Source of the DNA: Acidobacteriota bacterium
GTDB lineage: Bacteria > Acidobacteriota > Terriglobia > Terriglobales > Acidobacteriaceae
Reading direction: 5' to 3'
Length of the DNA: 47,382 nucleotides
NCBI GenBank assembly: GCA_021846945.1
Contig: JAJZVZ010000015.1
Span: 1 to 47,382 of the forward strand
The translations under genes and the position numbers were made by a program. Below, one piece after another: positions 25,912-35,869 of this stretch. Below the pieces are notes generated by a model. It had not been told where the DNA came from. It worked only from the letters and a program-made list of their open reading frames with translations, and searched no databases. The stretch's first letter is position 1; each line of letters opens with the position of its first letter.

Positions 25912-27597
25912 ATGAGCTCAAATAAGAAAGAGAAGGGAATGAGCCGCCGGACATTCCTTGCCGCCAGCGCCCTGGCCGCCCCTGCAGCCGCAACCTCGCT
26001 GGCCGCTCCCGCTGCGGCATCGCATGCAGGCCTGGCCACCCCGAACATCAATAAGGGCGTGCGCCGGCGCAATGTGCTTTTCATAGCGACAGACGATATG
26101 TGCACCCGCCTGGGCTGCTATGGCGTCCCGGTGAAGTCGCCCAACCTCGACCGCCTGGCGCAATCGGGGGTGCGCTTCGCACATCACTACTGCCAGTTTC
26201 CTCTTTGCGGGCCGTCGCGCACTTCGCTCATGACCGGCCTGGCGCCCGATACTACCCGGTGCTACGACTTGTACACCGATTTCCGCGAAACCATCCCGCA
26301 GACCGTAACACTTCCCCAGCTCTTCCAGAAGAACGGCTACTTTACCGCGCGCGCCGGCAAGATCTACCACTACAACAATCCGAGTGAGATCGGCACTCCC
26401 GGCTTCGACGATCCGGCGAGTTGGCAGAAGGTCTCATACCCCGCGGGGTATGACCGCACCCATGATGAGGGCCTGATCACCTTCTATGCTCCCGCACAGA
26501 TGAAGAGAATAGAACGGTACGGGCAGATGCAGGCCGCCCGCGAAAAGCAGATGAAGGAGCACTGGCAGGATATTGTCGCCAAAGTTCCGTGGCGCCACGG
26601 CGGCCCTGGCCCAGGAGGAATTCGCATCTCGCAAGACGGTTGCACGCCGCTGTTACCGCTCAGCAAGTACGGATTTCTGGGCTCCGCCATCGCTGGCCAT
26701 GCCTCCACTGCCGAAGATCAAGAGATCACCGACTTCAAGGTTGCCGAGGCGGCCATCTGCATGATGGAGGAACACCGCAACGAGCCGTGGTTTATCGGCT
26801 CCGGTTTTTTTCGCCCGCATGTGCCCTTCATCGTCCCATCTAAATATTTTGATCTGTACCAGCTCGACGATATCCAGGTTCCGCCCTTCGATCCCGGGGA
26901 ACTGAAGTCAGCGCCGCGCATCGCGTACGATACCATGAACCCCAATTACGGCATGTCGCTGCAGCAGCATCGCGAGGCGGTGCGGGCCTACTACGCGGCA
27001 ATCAGTTTCGTGGATGCGCAGGTGGGGCGCCTAGTGGATGCCTTGCAGAAGCTCGATCTTGCCAAGGACACAACCATCGTCTTCTGGGCCGATCACGGCT
27101 TCATGGTCGGCGAGCACGGCCAGTGGGAGAAGATGAAACTCTTCGAAGCCGCCACGCGCGTGCCCTTCATCATGGCGGGAGCCGGTGTGACCGGCGGCGG
27201 CCGCGCCTGCAACAGAACATCGGAGCACCTCAATGTCTACCCGACGCTGGTCGAGCTGTGCGAGCTGGAAGGCGCGCCAGCTGATCTGCAGGGACGAAGC
27301 CTGGTTCCTCTTCTACAGGATCCGGATGCGCCCTGGGATCATCCCGCGGTTTCACAAGTCACACGGCGCAACGCTGCGGGTCCGACGATGGGCTACTCGG
27401 TTCGCAATGAACGATATCGCTACACCATGTGGTCGGGCGACGCTGACGGTGAGGAGCTCTACGACTACCAGACCGATCCGCGCGAGCTGAAAAACCTGGC
27501 GCACGACTCGAGCATGTCCGCTCTCAAGTCCCGTCTCCGCGCCAGGCTTGAGGAGATCGCCGGCTCGCGTGGGATGAAGCCGGCAAAGCACGTGTAA
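25912..27597 (+). CDS. Sulfatase (iduronate-2-sulfatase-like), Tat-exported
   Basis: A 561-residue sulfatase. Numbered from ATG 25912: Tat signal SRRTFLAASALAAPAAATSL (11-30), metal motif TDD (60-62), C99-G-P-S-R103 formylglycine site, GKIYH, and FWADHGFMVGEHGQWEK for the second metal cluster. C-G-P-S-R with GKIYH and RPHVPF resembles the iduronate/uronate-2-sulfatase subgroup, so a sulfated uronic acid or related sugar is plausible. GAGG lies nine bases before the ATG; a TTG at 25906 is in frame. It is 74 bases from the GH3 gene, probably co-transcribed. Confidence 0.92.
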   Translation: MSSNKKEKGMSRRTFLAASALAAPAAATSLAAPAAASHAGLATPNINKGVRRRNVLFIATDDMCTRLGCYGVPVKSPNLDRLAQSGVRFAHHYCQFPLCGPSRTSLMTGLAPDTTRCYDLYTDFRETIPQTVTLPQLFQKNGYFTARAGKIYHYNNPSEIGTPGFDDPASWQKVSYPAGYDRTHDEGLITFYAPAQMKRIERYGQMQAAREKQMKEHWQDIVAKVPWRHGGPGPGGIRISQDGCTPLLPLSKYGFLGSAIAGHASTAEDQEITDFKVAEAAICMMEEHRNEPWFIGSGFFRPHVPFIVPSKYFDLYQLDDIQVPPFDPGELKSAPRIAYDTMNPNYGMSLQQHREAVRAYYAAISFVDAQVGRLVDALQKLDLAKDTTIVFWADHGFMVGEHGQWEKMKLFEAATRVPFIMAGAGVTGGGRACNRTSEHLNVYPTLVELCELEGAPADLQGRSLVPLLQDPDAPWDHPAVSQVTRRNAAGPTMGYSVRNERYRYTMWSGDADGEELYDYQTDPRELKNLAHDSSMSALKSRLRARLEEIAGSRGMKPAKHV

Positions 27598-27671
27598 GTC
27601 AACGGCCATAAGGTGCAATAGTTCATTGCAGCGGCACAACCTGAGGTGCGGATTATGTTGGGAGAATAGCG

Positions 27672-29867
27672 ATGAGCTCTGGATTCAATCGGCGGAAATT
27701 TATGCAATCTGGCGCCGCTGCACTAGCGGTAACTGCAGTGCCGGCCAATGCAGCCTTGCAGGCTTTATACAAAGACAAAACTAGGAGCCCGGAAGTGCGA
27801 GCTAAAGATCTCTTGCGCCGCATGACCCTAGCCGAGAAGATTGCACAGATGGAGAACGATGCGCCTGTGAACGAAAGACTGGGGATTCCCAAGATGATGC
27901 ACGGGGAAGCGCTTCACGGCGTGGTCACGACCAAGGCCTTCCTTAAAAGCAAAGGTTTGCCAGAAGAAGTTGGACCGACAATTTTTCCGCAGGCGATCGC
28001 ACTGGGCTCTACCTGGGATCCGCAGTTGATTGAAGAAGTCGCAAACGCGATTGCGGCTGAAGCGCGCTCGCTTGGCATTACGCATGCCTATGCCCCGGTT
28101 ATCGGTGTAGCCAGGGACGCGCGTTTTGGGCGGTCGGAAGAGACTTATGGTGAAGATCCCTATCTGGTATCGAGAATGGGGGTTGCTTATGTTAACGGTC
28201 TCCAGGGTACCGGCGCCGCCCGGTTCGACAGCCAGCACGTCATGGCGACGGGCAAGCATTATGCGGGATATCAGTTATCCACCGGTGGAGTGAACGGAAA
28301 TTATGTCGACTTATCCCGACGGATGATGTACGACATTTTTCTGCCTCCCTTCGAGGCGGCCGTCAAGGAAGCCGGCATCGGAGCGGTTATGCCGGCGCAC
28401 TCGGATATTGACGGCATACCAGCCCACATGAACAAGTGGCTGCTGACAGAAATACTTCGGGACGATTGGGGATTCAAGGGATTTGTTGTTTCTGACAACA
28501 TTGACATATATCGGCTTTATGAGATGCATCACGTTGCTCGAAGCCCAGCCCAGGCTGCCATTCTGGCATTGAAGGCTGGCGTGGATATGGAACTGGATTT
28601 AACCAAGGGGCAGGGTTATGCAACCTATAAGGAGACGCTGGTCGGTTCCATCAAGGCTGGAAAGATCAGCGAGTCCTATGTCGATAATGCAGTGCTCAGG
28701 ATTTTGGAAGCCAAATTCAAATTAGGGCTATTCGATCACGCTACAGAAGAGAATCCAGGCAAAGTGCTGGGATCGCCGGCGCATCGGCAACTTGCACTGC
28801 GCGCGGCAGAAAAAGCCCTTGTGCTACTGAAGAACGATGGAGTTCTGCCACTGGCTGAAGGATCTGCTGCGAAGATTGCGATCATCGGTCCGCACGGAGA
28901 CTATGTGGAATTCGGAGACTACGCAGGGACCGGTCATGCACCGGGGGTTCCATTGAATGCAGCCCTGCCGAAATTGCTTCCACAGGCTTCCATTCGCTTT
29001 GCCCGAGGCGCTGAAGTGACTGGCGAGGATAAAAGCGGATTCGCCGCCGCGGTGCAACTGGCTCGCGATTCAGACCTGGTGATTATGGCGATCGGCGGGT
29101 CACATGCGACTTGCGGAGAAGGTCACGACCGCGATGAAATTGGTCTTCCCGGCGTGCAGCAAGAACTGTTCGATGAAATTGCGGCAACCGGAAAGCCAAT
29201 TGTAACTGTACTTACAAATGGACGTCCTCTGATAATTAGCGATGTAGTGCAGCGATCCAAAGCTTTATTGGAGGGATGGTACTTGGGTTGCGAGGCGGGC
29301 GTTGCAGTGTCTGAAGTCCTGGTTGGCAAGGTCAACCCGGGCGGCAAGCTGACGATGACATTCCCCAAGAGTCTTGGTCAATTACCGAGCTTTTATCAGA
29401 AGAAAGCTGCATTCACCGGCATGGGGCATGGCGAGTATATCGAAGGAAAAAGCTCGCCACTCTTTCCATTTGGTTTTGGTCTGAGTTATACAACCTTCCG
29501 GCTTGCGAATATTAGGCTCGCTTCTTCCCATATCCGTCCCAATGGTTCCACAACGCTGATGGTGGATGTGACCAATACGGGTTCCCGGGCGGGTGATGAA
29601 GTTGTACAGTTTTATGTATCGCAGGATTATGCTTCGATCGGCCGCTGGGAAAAACTACTTAAGGGTTTCCAGAGGGTGACGCTTCAGCCGAATGAAACCA
29701 GGACGATTTCCTTTCCGGTGGGTTTTAAGGAATTGTTCCTCTGGAATGCAAAGTTTAAGCGCGTGGTTGAGCCTGGAGAGTTTTCGCTGCGGGTGGGTAC
29801 ATCGAGCGATCAGCTTGAGACGGTGCATCTGACCGTGGATGGCGACGGAAGCGATTTGTTCGGATAA
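27672..29867 (+). CDS. GH3 beta-glucosidase/beta-xylosidase, Tat-exported
   Basis: A 731-residue GH3 enzyme releasing terminal beta-linked sugars. FNRRKFMQSGAAALAVTAVPANA is a Tat signal; the (beta/alpha)8 domain (about 40-350) has GRSEETYGED, GKHYAGY (194-200) and FVVSDN with nucleophile Asp275; the alpha/beta sandwich carries the sugar-site loop GGSHATCGEGHDRDEIGLP; a C-terminal fibronectin-like domain (VDVTNTGSRAGDEVVQFYV, about 635-720) ends it. Its length is normal and the frame intact. GGAGAATAGCG precedes the ATG. Composition is less GC-rich than the preceding sulfatase. Confidence 0.93.
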   Translation: MSSGFNRRKFMQSGAAALAVTAVPANAALQALYKDKTRSPEVRAKDLLRRMTLAEKIAQMENDAPVNERLGIPKMMHGEALHGVVTTKAFLKSKGLPEEVGPTIFPQAIALGSTWDPQLIEEVANAIAAEARSLGITHAYAPVIGVARDARFGRSEETYGEDPYLVSRMGVAYVNGLQGTGAARFDSQHVMATGKHYAGYQLSTGGVNGNYVDLSRRMMYDIFLPPFEAAVKEAGIGAVMPAHSDIDGIPAHMNKWLLTEILRDDWGFKGFVVSDNIDIYRLYEMHHVARSPAQAAILALKAGVDMELDLTKGQGYATYKETLVGSIKAGKISESYVDNAVLRILEAKFKLGLFDHATEENPGKVLGSPAHRQLALRAAEKALVLLKNDGVLPLAEGSAAKIAIIGPHGDYVEFGDYAGTGHAPGVPLNAALPKLLPQASIRFARGAEVTGEDKSGFAAAVQLARDSDLVIMAIGGSHATCGEGHDRDEIGLPGVQQELFDEIAATGKPIVTVLTNGRPLIISDVVQRSKALLEGWYLGCEAGVAVSEVLVGKVNPGGKLTMTFPKSLGQLPSFYQKKAAFTGMGHGEYIEGKSSPLFPFGFGLSYTTFRLANIRLASSHIRPNGSTTLMVDVTNTGSRAGDEVVQFYVSQDYASIGRWEKLLKGFQRVTLQPNETRTISFPVGFKELFLWNAKFKRVVEPGEFSLRVGTSSDQLETVHLTVDGDGSDLFG

Positions 29868-30159
29868 GAAACTCCCCAGTGAAGTAGCAGGCAGGGGGCG
29901 CTGATCATGCTTAGAAGCGGGGCTACCTGCCGAGGTATTTCGAGTTGGCTCCATAAGTCACTGTTCTTCTTTGCGCCCCGGCTTACAATCATCTGAGAAC
30001 CACTTGTGTAATAAATCACCGCCTTCACGCATCTTTTCTGATGAACATCATGTCCAAACAGCAATCGAATTCATGAGGAGCAAGCTCCGCCAAATGAAGC
30101 GCGCTTACCCAGGGGTGTTCTTGCACTCGAGTCTTGCAGGCAAGCTGGTTGGGTAATGG

Positions 30160-30235
30160 GAGCCGTATGACGCGAGAGCGTCACGTACGGTTCTGCGAGA
30201 GACTCAGGGTGAAATCCCCTGGGTCAACTCACCCT
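30160..30235 (+). ncRNA. Group II intron domain V-VI relic
   Basis: The 34 bases 30160-30193 fold as domain V: GAGCCGTATGACGC, GAGA tetraloop, GCGTCACGTACGGTTC, with the AGC triad near the base. A domain VI-like hairpin follows (GACTCAGGG pairing with CCCTGGGTC, one G-T pair), then AACTC with a candidate bulged A. No reverse-transcriptase/maturase frame lies upstream (only 290 bases to the GH3 gene), so this is the 3' end of a lost intron. The rest of 29868-30159 shows nothing recognisable. Confidence 0.7.
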
Positions 30236-30302
30236 AGGTCACCGCGTGCTTGGGCTGTTCAGAAAGGCAGCCCACCTGCTGAATTATGATCCTGTCGCCC
30301 TG

Positions 30303-32474
30303 TCAGGGAACACGTCCAACATAGAGCGGCAGGAATACCTGATTCTTATTGATGTCGTACGAGGGCAGCCCCTGAATCGTAGGCCTCTGTGGAAGCTGGG
30401 TATATTGAATGCTCCCGCTCGTCCCGTTCTGCGTCTCGCTCACAATTGTCTGGAAATACTGCGACGTGGGACCCATGGTTGCGAACGATGCTGACACGTT
30501 CGAATCCTGATTGGAGATAATCGGTTGGGTGGCGGGAATAGTCGCTCCGCCTGTAAATACATTGATTTCGGCACCGAGAAGTTCCGTCGAGCCACCGTTC
30601 TTGGTTACGAGCAGTACGCCTGGACCTTCCGATTTAATTCCCAGGAGCCACAGCTTTGATCCATCATTGATCACGTCCGGATTCCGATATTCGACGTTGA
30701 GATAGCGAACCCATACCTGCTGGCCGGTAAAAGTGATACCGGAAAGCGACTGATTTGGACTGGTGGAATTCTGTGTAATTGCACCAGATCTGACGTTTTC
30801 AAGAAATACATCTCCGCCGGGGACTGTGTTGGCATAGAGAGGGGTTGAATTCAGAAAAATATCCTTCATGACAACCGGACGCGATGATGAATGCAGCACC
30901 AGCACAGGAGCAAAGTTATTACCGGTGTATAAATCACTGAAAATATCTTCGAAAAATAGTGGTGAATCAGTGCTGTTTCCCTCCACCGAAAAAATGCCTG
31001 TGCTGCTGGACAGGCCACTGCCTCCGATGAATCCAGTGAAGAAGAATACGATTGCCTTGACGTTCGAGGGGATCGTAATGGTGTTGTTGATGTAATAAGA
31101 GCTTCCATTGGGGCCTGACGGAAAATAAACAATCGAGCCGGTTGCAGCTGCGTTCACTGCCTTCTGTATGGCCACGGAGTCATCCGTCTTGCCATCACCC
31201 ACAGCGCCGTAAGACTGCACGTTGACCCAAAGCGACAAATCCGTGGGCCAGGCCACGCTCGGTGTTGGCATGATCGGTAAACCAAGCGTCTGCGGAGAAG
31301 CAATATTGAAAATCGTCTCGGGGCCAGAGCTGACCCACTCCGTAACATTCGGTCCTTTCACCGCTGCAGTGCCTGCCAGCGTTACAGCGGTTCCAAATCC
31401 CGATGTCGTGATATCCCGCAACAGCGCTTGGCCTGCATCCACAGCAATGGCAGTGCTGCCGGCCGCAGAAGACGAAATTGTTGAACTGATCAAGACGAGC
31501 GATCCGTCCGCACCGGTGACCTGCACTCCCATCATGGCAGCGTTCCCGGCTGAAATCTGCAGGTTATTGGCAGACATCTGGGCATTCACGACCGTTACCG
31601 CTGCTCGATTCTGATTCTGCAACTGAACCGTGTCCACCGTGATTCCAAATCCGCGAGGTTGTTCCGCCACAATCCCCTGATCGAATCCGATAATCGTCAG
31701 ATTTGTGTAGACGCCCTGGGTTTCTGCAACGGGCAGCCAAAGCCCAACGGCGCCGGCGCCCGCCGGGTCGGAGCTTCGGATCGTGACATTGCGAACGGCG
31801 GCATTATTGGCTCCAGCAAAGAGAAGCCCTACCGCTCCTGGATTGCCAGAACCAACATCAATCGTAAGATTCTCGACATAGTTCGAGGCTTCTGTCGCGT
31901 TGAAAAGTTCCTTGGCAAAACTCAAGACTGGCGTTTGCATGCCAGCGGCAAACGCCCCACCGAGATTATCGTCCAGTTTGATGATGGTCTGACCTTCACC
32001 AGCACCCCAGAAACGAATGCGCGCAAGCTCCTCGCTACCGTAGCTGTTAAAAATCACCGGTGTGGAGTAGATGATTGTATTGGTCACGCGGTAGGTTCCA
32101 GCCGGAAGGTAAATGATGCTCTGGCTTCCGTAAATTTCCTGCTGCTGATCCGTATTCTTTTGATACCGAGCAAGAACATCGTTGTAGGCATTGATGAGCG
32201 CCTGGGTATCATCCGTGACACCATCACCTTTTGCGCCGTAAAGCTTTTGAACATCGATCACTCCCGGATCCGTGGTCGATGCCGCAAACACATCCGGTGG
32301 AAGCACGATTGCCTTGGATGACGTCGTTGTGCCGATGTTGCCAGTGGGAACGCTTGTTCCCCCGCCGCATGCCAAAAGAGGTCCTGCCGCAGCAGTTGCA
32401 ATGACTGCCGCTCCCATTCCGAGCGCTTTTCGTCTACTGATTGTCATAGAAGTGCTTTCACCACTATCACTCAT
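30303..32474 (-). CDS. Pectate-lyase-fold protein, Tat lipoprotein
   Basis: A 723-residue protein built of two right-handed beta-helix modules. Each starts with the pectate-lyase-3 signature: YGAKGDGVTDDTQA at 80-92 and YGAVGDGKTDDSVA at about 425. The N-terminus has a twin-arginine motif (SRRKALGM) and a lipobox GPLLAC (Cys36). The fold occurs in GH55-type glucanases, GH28-like enzymes and phage-type depolymerases. Catalytic residues cannot be assigned from sequence, so it may be a lyase, hydrolase or binding protein. AAAAGGGCG before ATG 32474 supports that start; Met10 (32447) is an alternative. It reads opposite to the GH3 gene and appears monocistronic. Confidence 0.8.
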   Translation of the reverse strand: MSDSGESTSMTISRRKALGMGAAVIATAAAGPLLACGGGTSVPTGNIGTTTSSKAIVLPPDVFAASTTDPGVIDVQKLYGAKGDGVTDDTQALINAYNDVLARYQKNTDQQQEIYGSQSIIYLPAGTYRVTNTIIYSTPVIFNSYGSEELARIRFWGAGEGQTIIKLDDNLGGAFAAGMQTPVLSFAKELFNATEASNYVENLTIDVGSGNPGAVGLLFAGANNAAVRNVTIRSSDPAGAGAVGLWLPVAETQGVYTNLTIIGFDQGIVAEQPRGFGITVDTVQLQNQNRAAVTVVNAQMSANNLQISAGNAAMMGVQVTGADGSLVLISSTISSSAAGSTAIAVDAGQALLRDITTSGFGTAVTLAGTAAVKGPNVTEWVSSGPETIFNIASPQTLGLPIMPTPSVAWPTDLSLWVNVQSYGAVGDGKTDDSVAIQKAVNAAATGSIVYFPSGPNGSSYYINNTITIPSNVKAIVFFFTGFIGGSGLSSSTGIFSVEGNSTDSPLFFEDIFSDLYTGNNFAPVLVLHSSSRPVVMKDIFLNSTPLYANTVPGGDVFLENVRSGAITQNSTSPNQSLSGITFTGQQVWVRYLNVEYRNPDVINDGSKLWLLGIKSEGPGVLLVTKNGGSTELLGAEINVFTGGATIPATQPIISNQDSNVSASFATMGPTSQYFQTIVSETQNGTSGSIQYTQLPQRPTIQGLPSYDINKNQVFLPLYVGRVP

Positions 32475-32671
32475 CGCCCTTTTGATCTCCTATCAATAAG
32501 TTTCATCTCACAACCAACTGGATCATGGAGTCTTTCCAGGACTTGTAGACTGCATGCACAAATGGGAACCCGACTATGTAGACTTTGTTTCGCAGATTTT
32601 TTACTCCCCTTTGAGACCGCGCCATTAGTGCTAGCAGACGGAGCAAGATTCCAGTAGCTGGTCCGATAGAG

Positions 32672-33838
32672 CTAGTGCAGCCGGCCATAAATAGAATCAT
32701 TTATGGACACGGTTCATATCATAGAGTAGAGGTGACCAGTATGCGGGTAGCGAGAGCGATCGAGTTGAGTGCCGCAGCGCGGACGGAGTTGGAGAGGCTG
32801 ATGCGGCGGCGAACCACCCCACAGCGGGTGGCGCAGCGCTGCCGGATTGTTCTGCTGGCAGCGCAAGGTTTGCGAGACAAGCTGGTCGCGGAACAGATGC
32901 AAGTTGCTCCCCGCATGGGCACTCTTTAGCGCGGCCGATTCCTGGAACTGGGCGTGGAGGGAATGCTGAAGGATGCGCCGCGCTCGGGCCGCAAGCAGAC
33001 CATCACCGCCGAGAAGGTCGCTGAAGTGGTCACCAGGAGCACGCAAAGCAGACCAGAGGCCAGCACGCACTGGTCGCGCAGCACGATGGCGCGTGAGGTG
33101 GGCATTTTTCGATTCCAGCGTGGGCCGCATCTGGCGCTCGCATGGCCTCAAGTCGCATCGTGTTGAGAGCTCCAAGATCAGCAACGATCCCAACTTTGCC
33201 GAGAAGTTGGAAGACATCGTCGGGCTGTATCTGAACCCGATCGAGCACGCACTGGTCTTGTCGTTCGATGAAAAGAGCCAGATACAAGCCCTGGATCGTA
33301 CACAACCTGGCCTGCCCACGAAGAAAGGCCGCGGCCAGGCGATGACACACGATTACAAACGCAATGGCACGACCACACTGTTTCCTGCACTCAACGCCGT
33401 TACCGGCGGTCTACGGTCTGTGTCAACAACGGCATCGTCATCACGAGTGGCTGAAGTGTCTGCGCCTGATCGATTAGACGGTCAATGCGAAGAAGCAGAT
33501 CCACATCATCTGCGACAACTATGCCACGCACAAGCATCCGCGTGTAAAGCGCTGGCTGGACGGGCACGAGCGATTTCATGTGCATTTCACGCCCACCTCA
33601 GCCTCATGGTTGAACATGATCGAGCGCTTCTTTCCCGATCTGACCGAGAAAAGAATCAGACGCGGCGTGTTCCACGAGCTCGAACGACTCATCATCGCTG
33701 TCGGAGACTACATCGACCCTCACAATGAAAGCGCAAAGCACTTCATCTGGTCTGCCAAGGCCTACAACATCCTGGAAAAATTATCCGCGCTCAGGCCACG
33801 CTCAATTAATCTCTATCTGTGTATCGCACTACACTAGC
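32672..33838 (+). mobile_element. Degraded IS630-family element
   Basis: Contains a frameshifted IS630 transposase. The ends CTAGTGCAGCCGGC (about 32672) and, read inward from the right, CTAGTGTAGTGCGA (about 33838) match at most positions, consistent with terminal repeats beside the TA target of this family. Confidence 0.6.
32741..33837 (+). pseudogene. IS630 transposase, frameshifted
   Basis: Blocks of an IS630 DDE transposase appear in several frames: the N-terminal HTH (TPQRVAQRCRIVLLAAQG) ending at a stop at 32927, [36 protein letters not shown] with the first catalytic Asp, [16 protein letters not shown] with the second, and [12 protein letters not shown] with the Glu. All three catalytic residues survive, but at least three frame changes and stops prevent synthesis of one protein. 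Confidence 0.85.
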
Positions 33839-34034
33839 TAGCCCACTGAATTGGACTATACAAACCGTTCATGGATCAAGATATTTCTAGTCTTGACACG
33901 CGCATAAGTGAGACGTTAGGATATGTGAGATTTTCCACATCAGGCACGACGATAGAATCCGAAGAGCACGCCCCTATCGTGATCGATTGTCCGATCGTGA
34001 CTGTATTTGCACTATTGTAAGGAGATATAAGACC

Positions 34035-35546
34035 ATGGCAAAGGTTACCCGGCGTAAGTCACTACAATTACTAGGCATGGCATCCGTTGCGCCACTGATG
34101 GCAACGAAGGGAAGTGGGAAGCTCTCGTTTCCGTCTTTGTTGCCAGGCTTTGTAGCTTCCGCATCGGTTGGTCCCAAACGTACAATTCCTCACGCACTGT
34201 TCGGCCTAAACGACGGGGCCAGTCTCCCCAGGCACATCGGTGAATATATAGATAATAGAGAGTTTATGAGGACATTTGCTCAGCTCGCACCAAGTATCTT
34301 GCGTTATCCAGGTGGGACTATAGCAAATTGGTTTGATCTAAGCACAGGAGAGATGCTAAAGCATCCTTCTGTTCCAAACACCAAGACCGTCGCAGATCTT
34401 AGCCGGTATCCTTTTACTTGGAGTGTCTATAAGAAACTCCTGGACCAGGCGGATTCCGAGTCGAGCATTGTCTTGAACCTGCTCACCGGAAATCTGGAGT
34501 CGCAAATCGCAGCATTGAAGAATGCACAGAAGGTCGGTGTGCCCATTACGCGGATTGAATTGGGAAATGAGTATTATCTTGCTGGCTCAGGCGGTAGTGA
34601 TGGATATGAAACCGTCTTCCCAGACGGCGTCTCCTATGCGCGTGTCGCAAATAAGTATGCCCGTGCGGTCAAGCGGGAGTTTCCGGATTGTCGAATCGGT
34701 GTATGTATGAACAGTAACGTTCATCTCCGAGTTCCCCGCTCTCGAGAGTGGAACCAGAGTCTCCTTAGCACAGTCGACTCTAGCATAGACGCTGTTATTC
34801 CACATATCTATCATGATCCTCCGAGTACGCTCTTCGGAGACAGGCACAATAAGCCCAAGACAGATGCACTGGCAGAGCGAGGCGGTCCTCAACTAATATT
34901 CTCGCTGGCTCTGGATCCGCGCCCGCTTTCCTTCATCCGTGAGGCTACTGCCAGCCGTCCATATGAAATCTGGATTACAGAAACTAACCTGCGAGATTTT
35001 GGGGGAAAGATTGCAGGCACATGGACGCACGGTCTCTTCGTTGCCTTTGACTTAATGAATCTGCTCAATCTTCCTACTCTGAATATGGCACTTCTTCATG
35101 ATGTGATCGGCCGCGTGATGTATGGCACAATTTTTAGCAAGAGTGATGGAAACACTTTTCCAGGGACTGACTTACATTACCAGCCCGATACCCTTAGTGC
35201 TTCCGGCATGGGGTGCATGATGCTCTTCCAGGCTGCCCGCGGAAAGCACTCGGCAGCTCCCCTTGAGTTTGACAGGAATCCGATGCAAACGGGATTGCTT
35301 GATAGCCGGGTGCCCTCCTTGTATGGTTGGGTATTTGACGAGGATTCGATGCTGGTATTAAACCTCTCTCCCCAGACTTGTAACCTGAAGATTCCTAAAC
35401 TGCGACTTGCGGGCTTGAAACACACTCAACTCTTTGGTGACCCGGTCAAGTACGTTGCTTCACTCTCCTCTTTAAAACAACTCCACGGGATAACTGGTAC
35501 GGAGATTAATTTGCCACCCTACTCAATGACGCGAATCGGAAGCTGA
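34035..35546 (+). CDS. Alpha-L-arabinofuranosidase-like glycoside hydrolase (clan GH-A)
   Basis: A 503-residue glycosidase. From ATG 34035, which follows AAGGAGATATAAGACC, the N-terminus VTRRKSLQLLGMASVAPLMA is a Tat-type signal. LRYPGGTIANWFD (89-101) resembles the conserved block of GH51-type enzymes, RIELGNEYYL has acid/base Glu179, and EIWITETNLR has nucleophile Glu316. A C-terminal beta domain (about 400-503) follows. Family placement near GH51 is by motif only, and another GH-A family is possible. It stands alone after the IS630 remnant. Composition is AT-richer than the GH2 gene, like the next sulfatase, suggesting shared origin. Confidence 0.75.
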   Translation: MAKVTRRKSLQLLGMASVAPLMATKGSGKLSFPSLLPGFVASASVGPKRTIPHALFGLNDGASLPRHIGEYIDNREFMRTFAQLAPSILRYPGGTIANWFDLSTGEMLKHPSVPNTKTVADLSRYPFTWSVYKKLLDQADSESSIVLNLLTGNLESQIAALKNAQKVGVPITRIELGNEYYLAGSGGSDGYETVFPDGVSYARVANKYARAVKREFPDCRIGVCMNSNVHLRVPRSREWNQSLLSTVDSSIDAVIPHIYHDPPSTLFGDRHNKPKTDALAERGGPQLIFSLALDPRPLSFIREATASRPYEIWITETNLRDFGGKIAGTWTHGLFVAFDLMNLLNLPTLNMALLHDVIGRVMYGTIFSKSDGNTFPGTDLHYQPDTLSASGMGCMMLFQAARGKHSAAPLEFDRNPMQTGLLDSRVPSLYGWVFDEDSMLVLNLSPQTCNLKIPKLRLAGLKHTQLFGDPVKYVASLSSLKQLHGITGTEINLPPYSMTRIGS

Positions 35547-35869
35547 ATTTCCGATTCGCGCGCTGATGAATGCTTAGCGCAGTCTCGTACCCTGGAACAA
35601 ATTTGGGAACATCGAATTTCGACATCGTTAGTAGTCAGAGTAATCTGCCGAGAGTCCTGCAGTTTGCATTACGTATTAACTACTAGTCAGTGTGCCTCCT
35701 AAGCCGGGGAAGAGATGTGCCCTAGCTCTCTTCCCCTAAGAGAATTCTATTGGATGCACTTTGCAAGGCAGTACGCAATAGTAGCACTTTCTCCAATGGA
35801 CCGCTATGGGTGCCAGCCGAAGATACTTCGGCAGCGGGAACAACGACAAAGATGAAGGGAATCACGAAG
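35547..35869. other. Intergenic with hairpin
   Basis: About 320 bases between the GH-A enzyme and the next sulfatase. GGGGAAGAG/CTCTTCCCC (35706-35714 and 35728-35736) forms a 9-bp stem; no T-run follows, so it could be a leader structure for the sulfatase. No gene seen. Confidence 0.4.
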
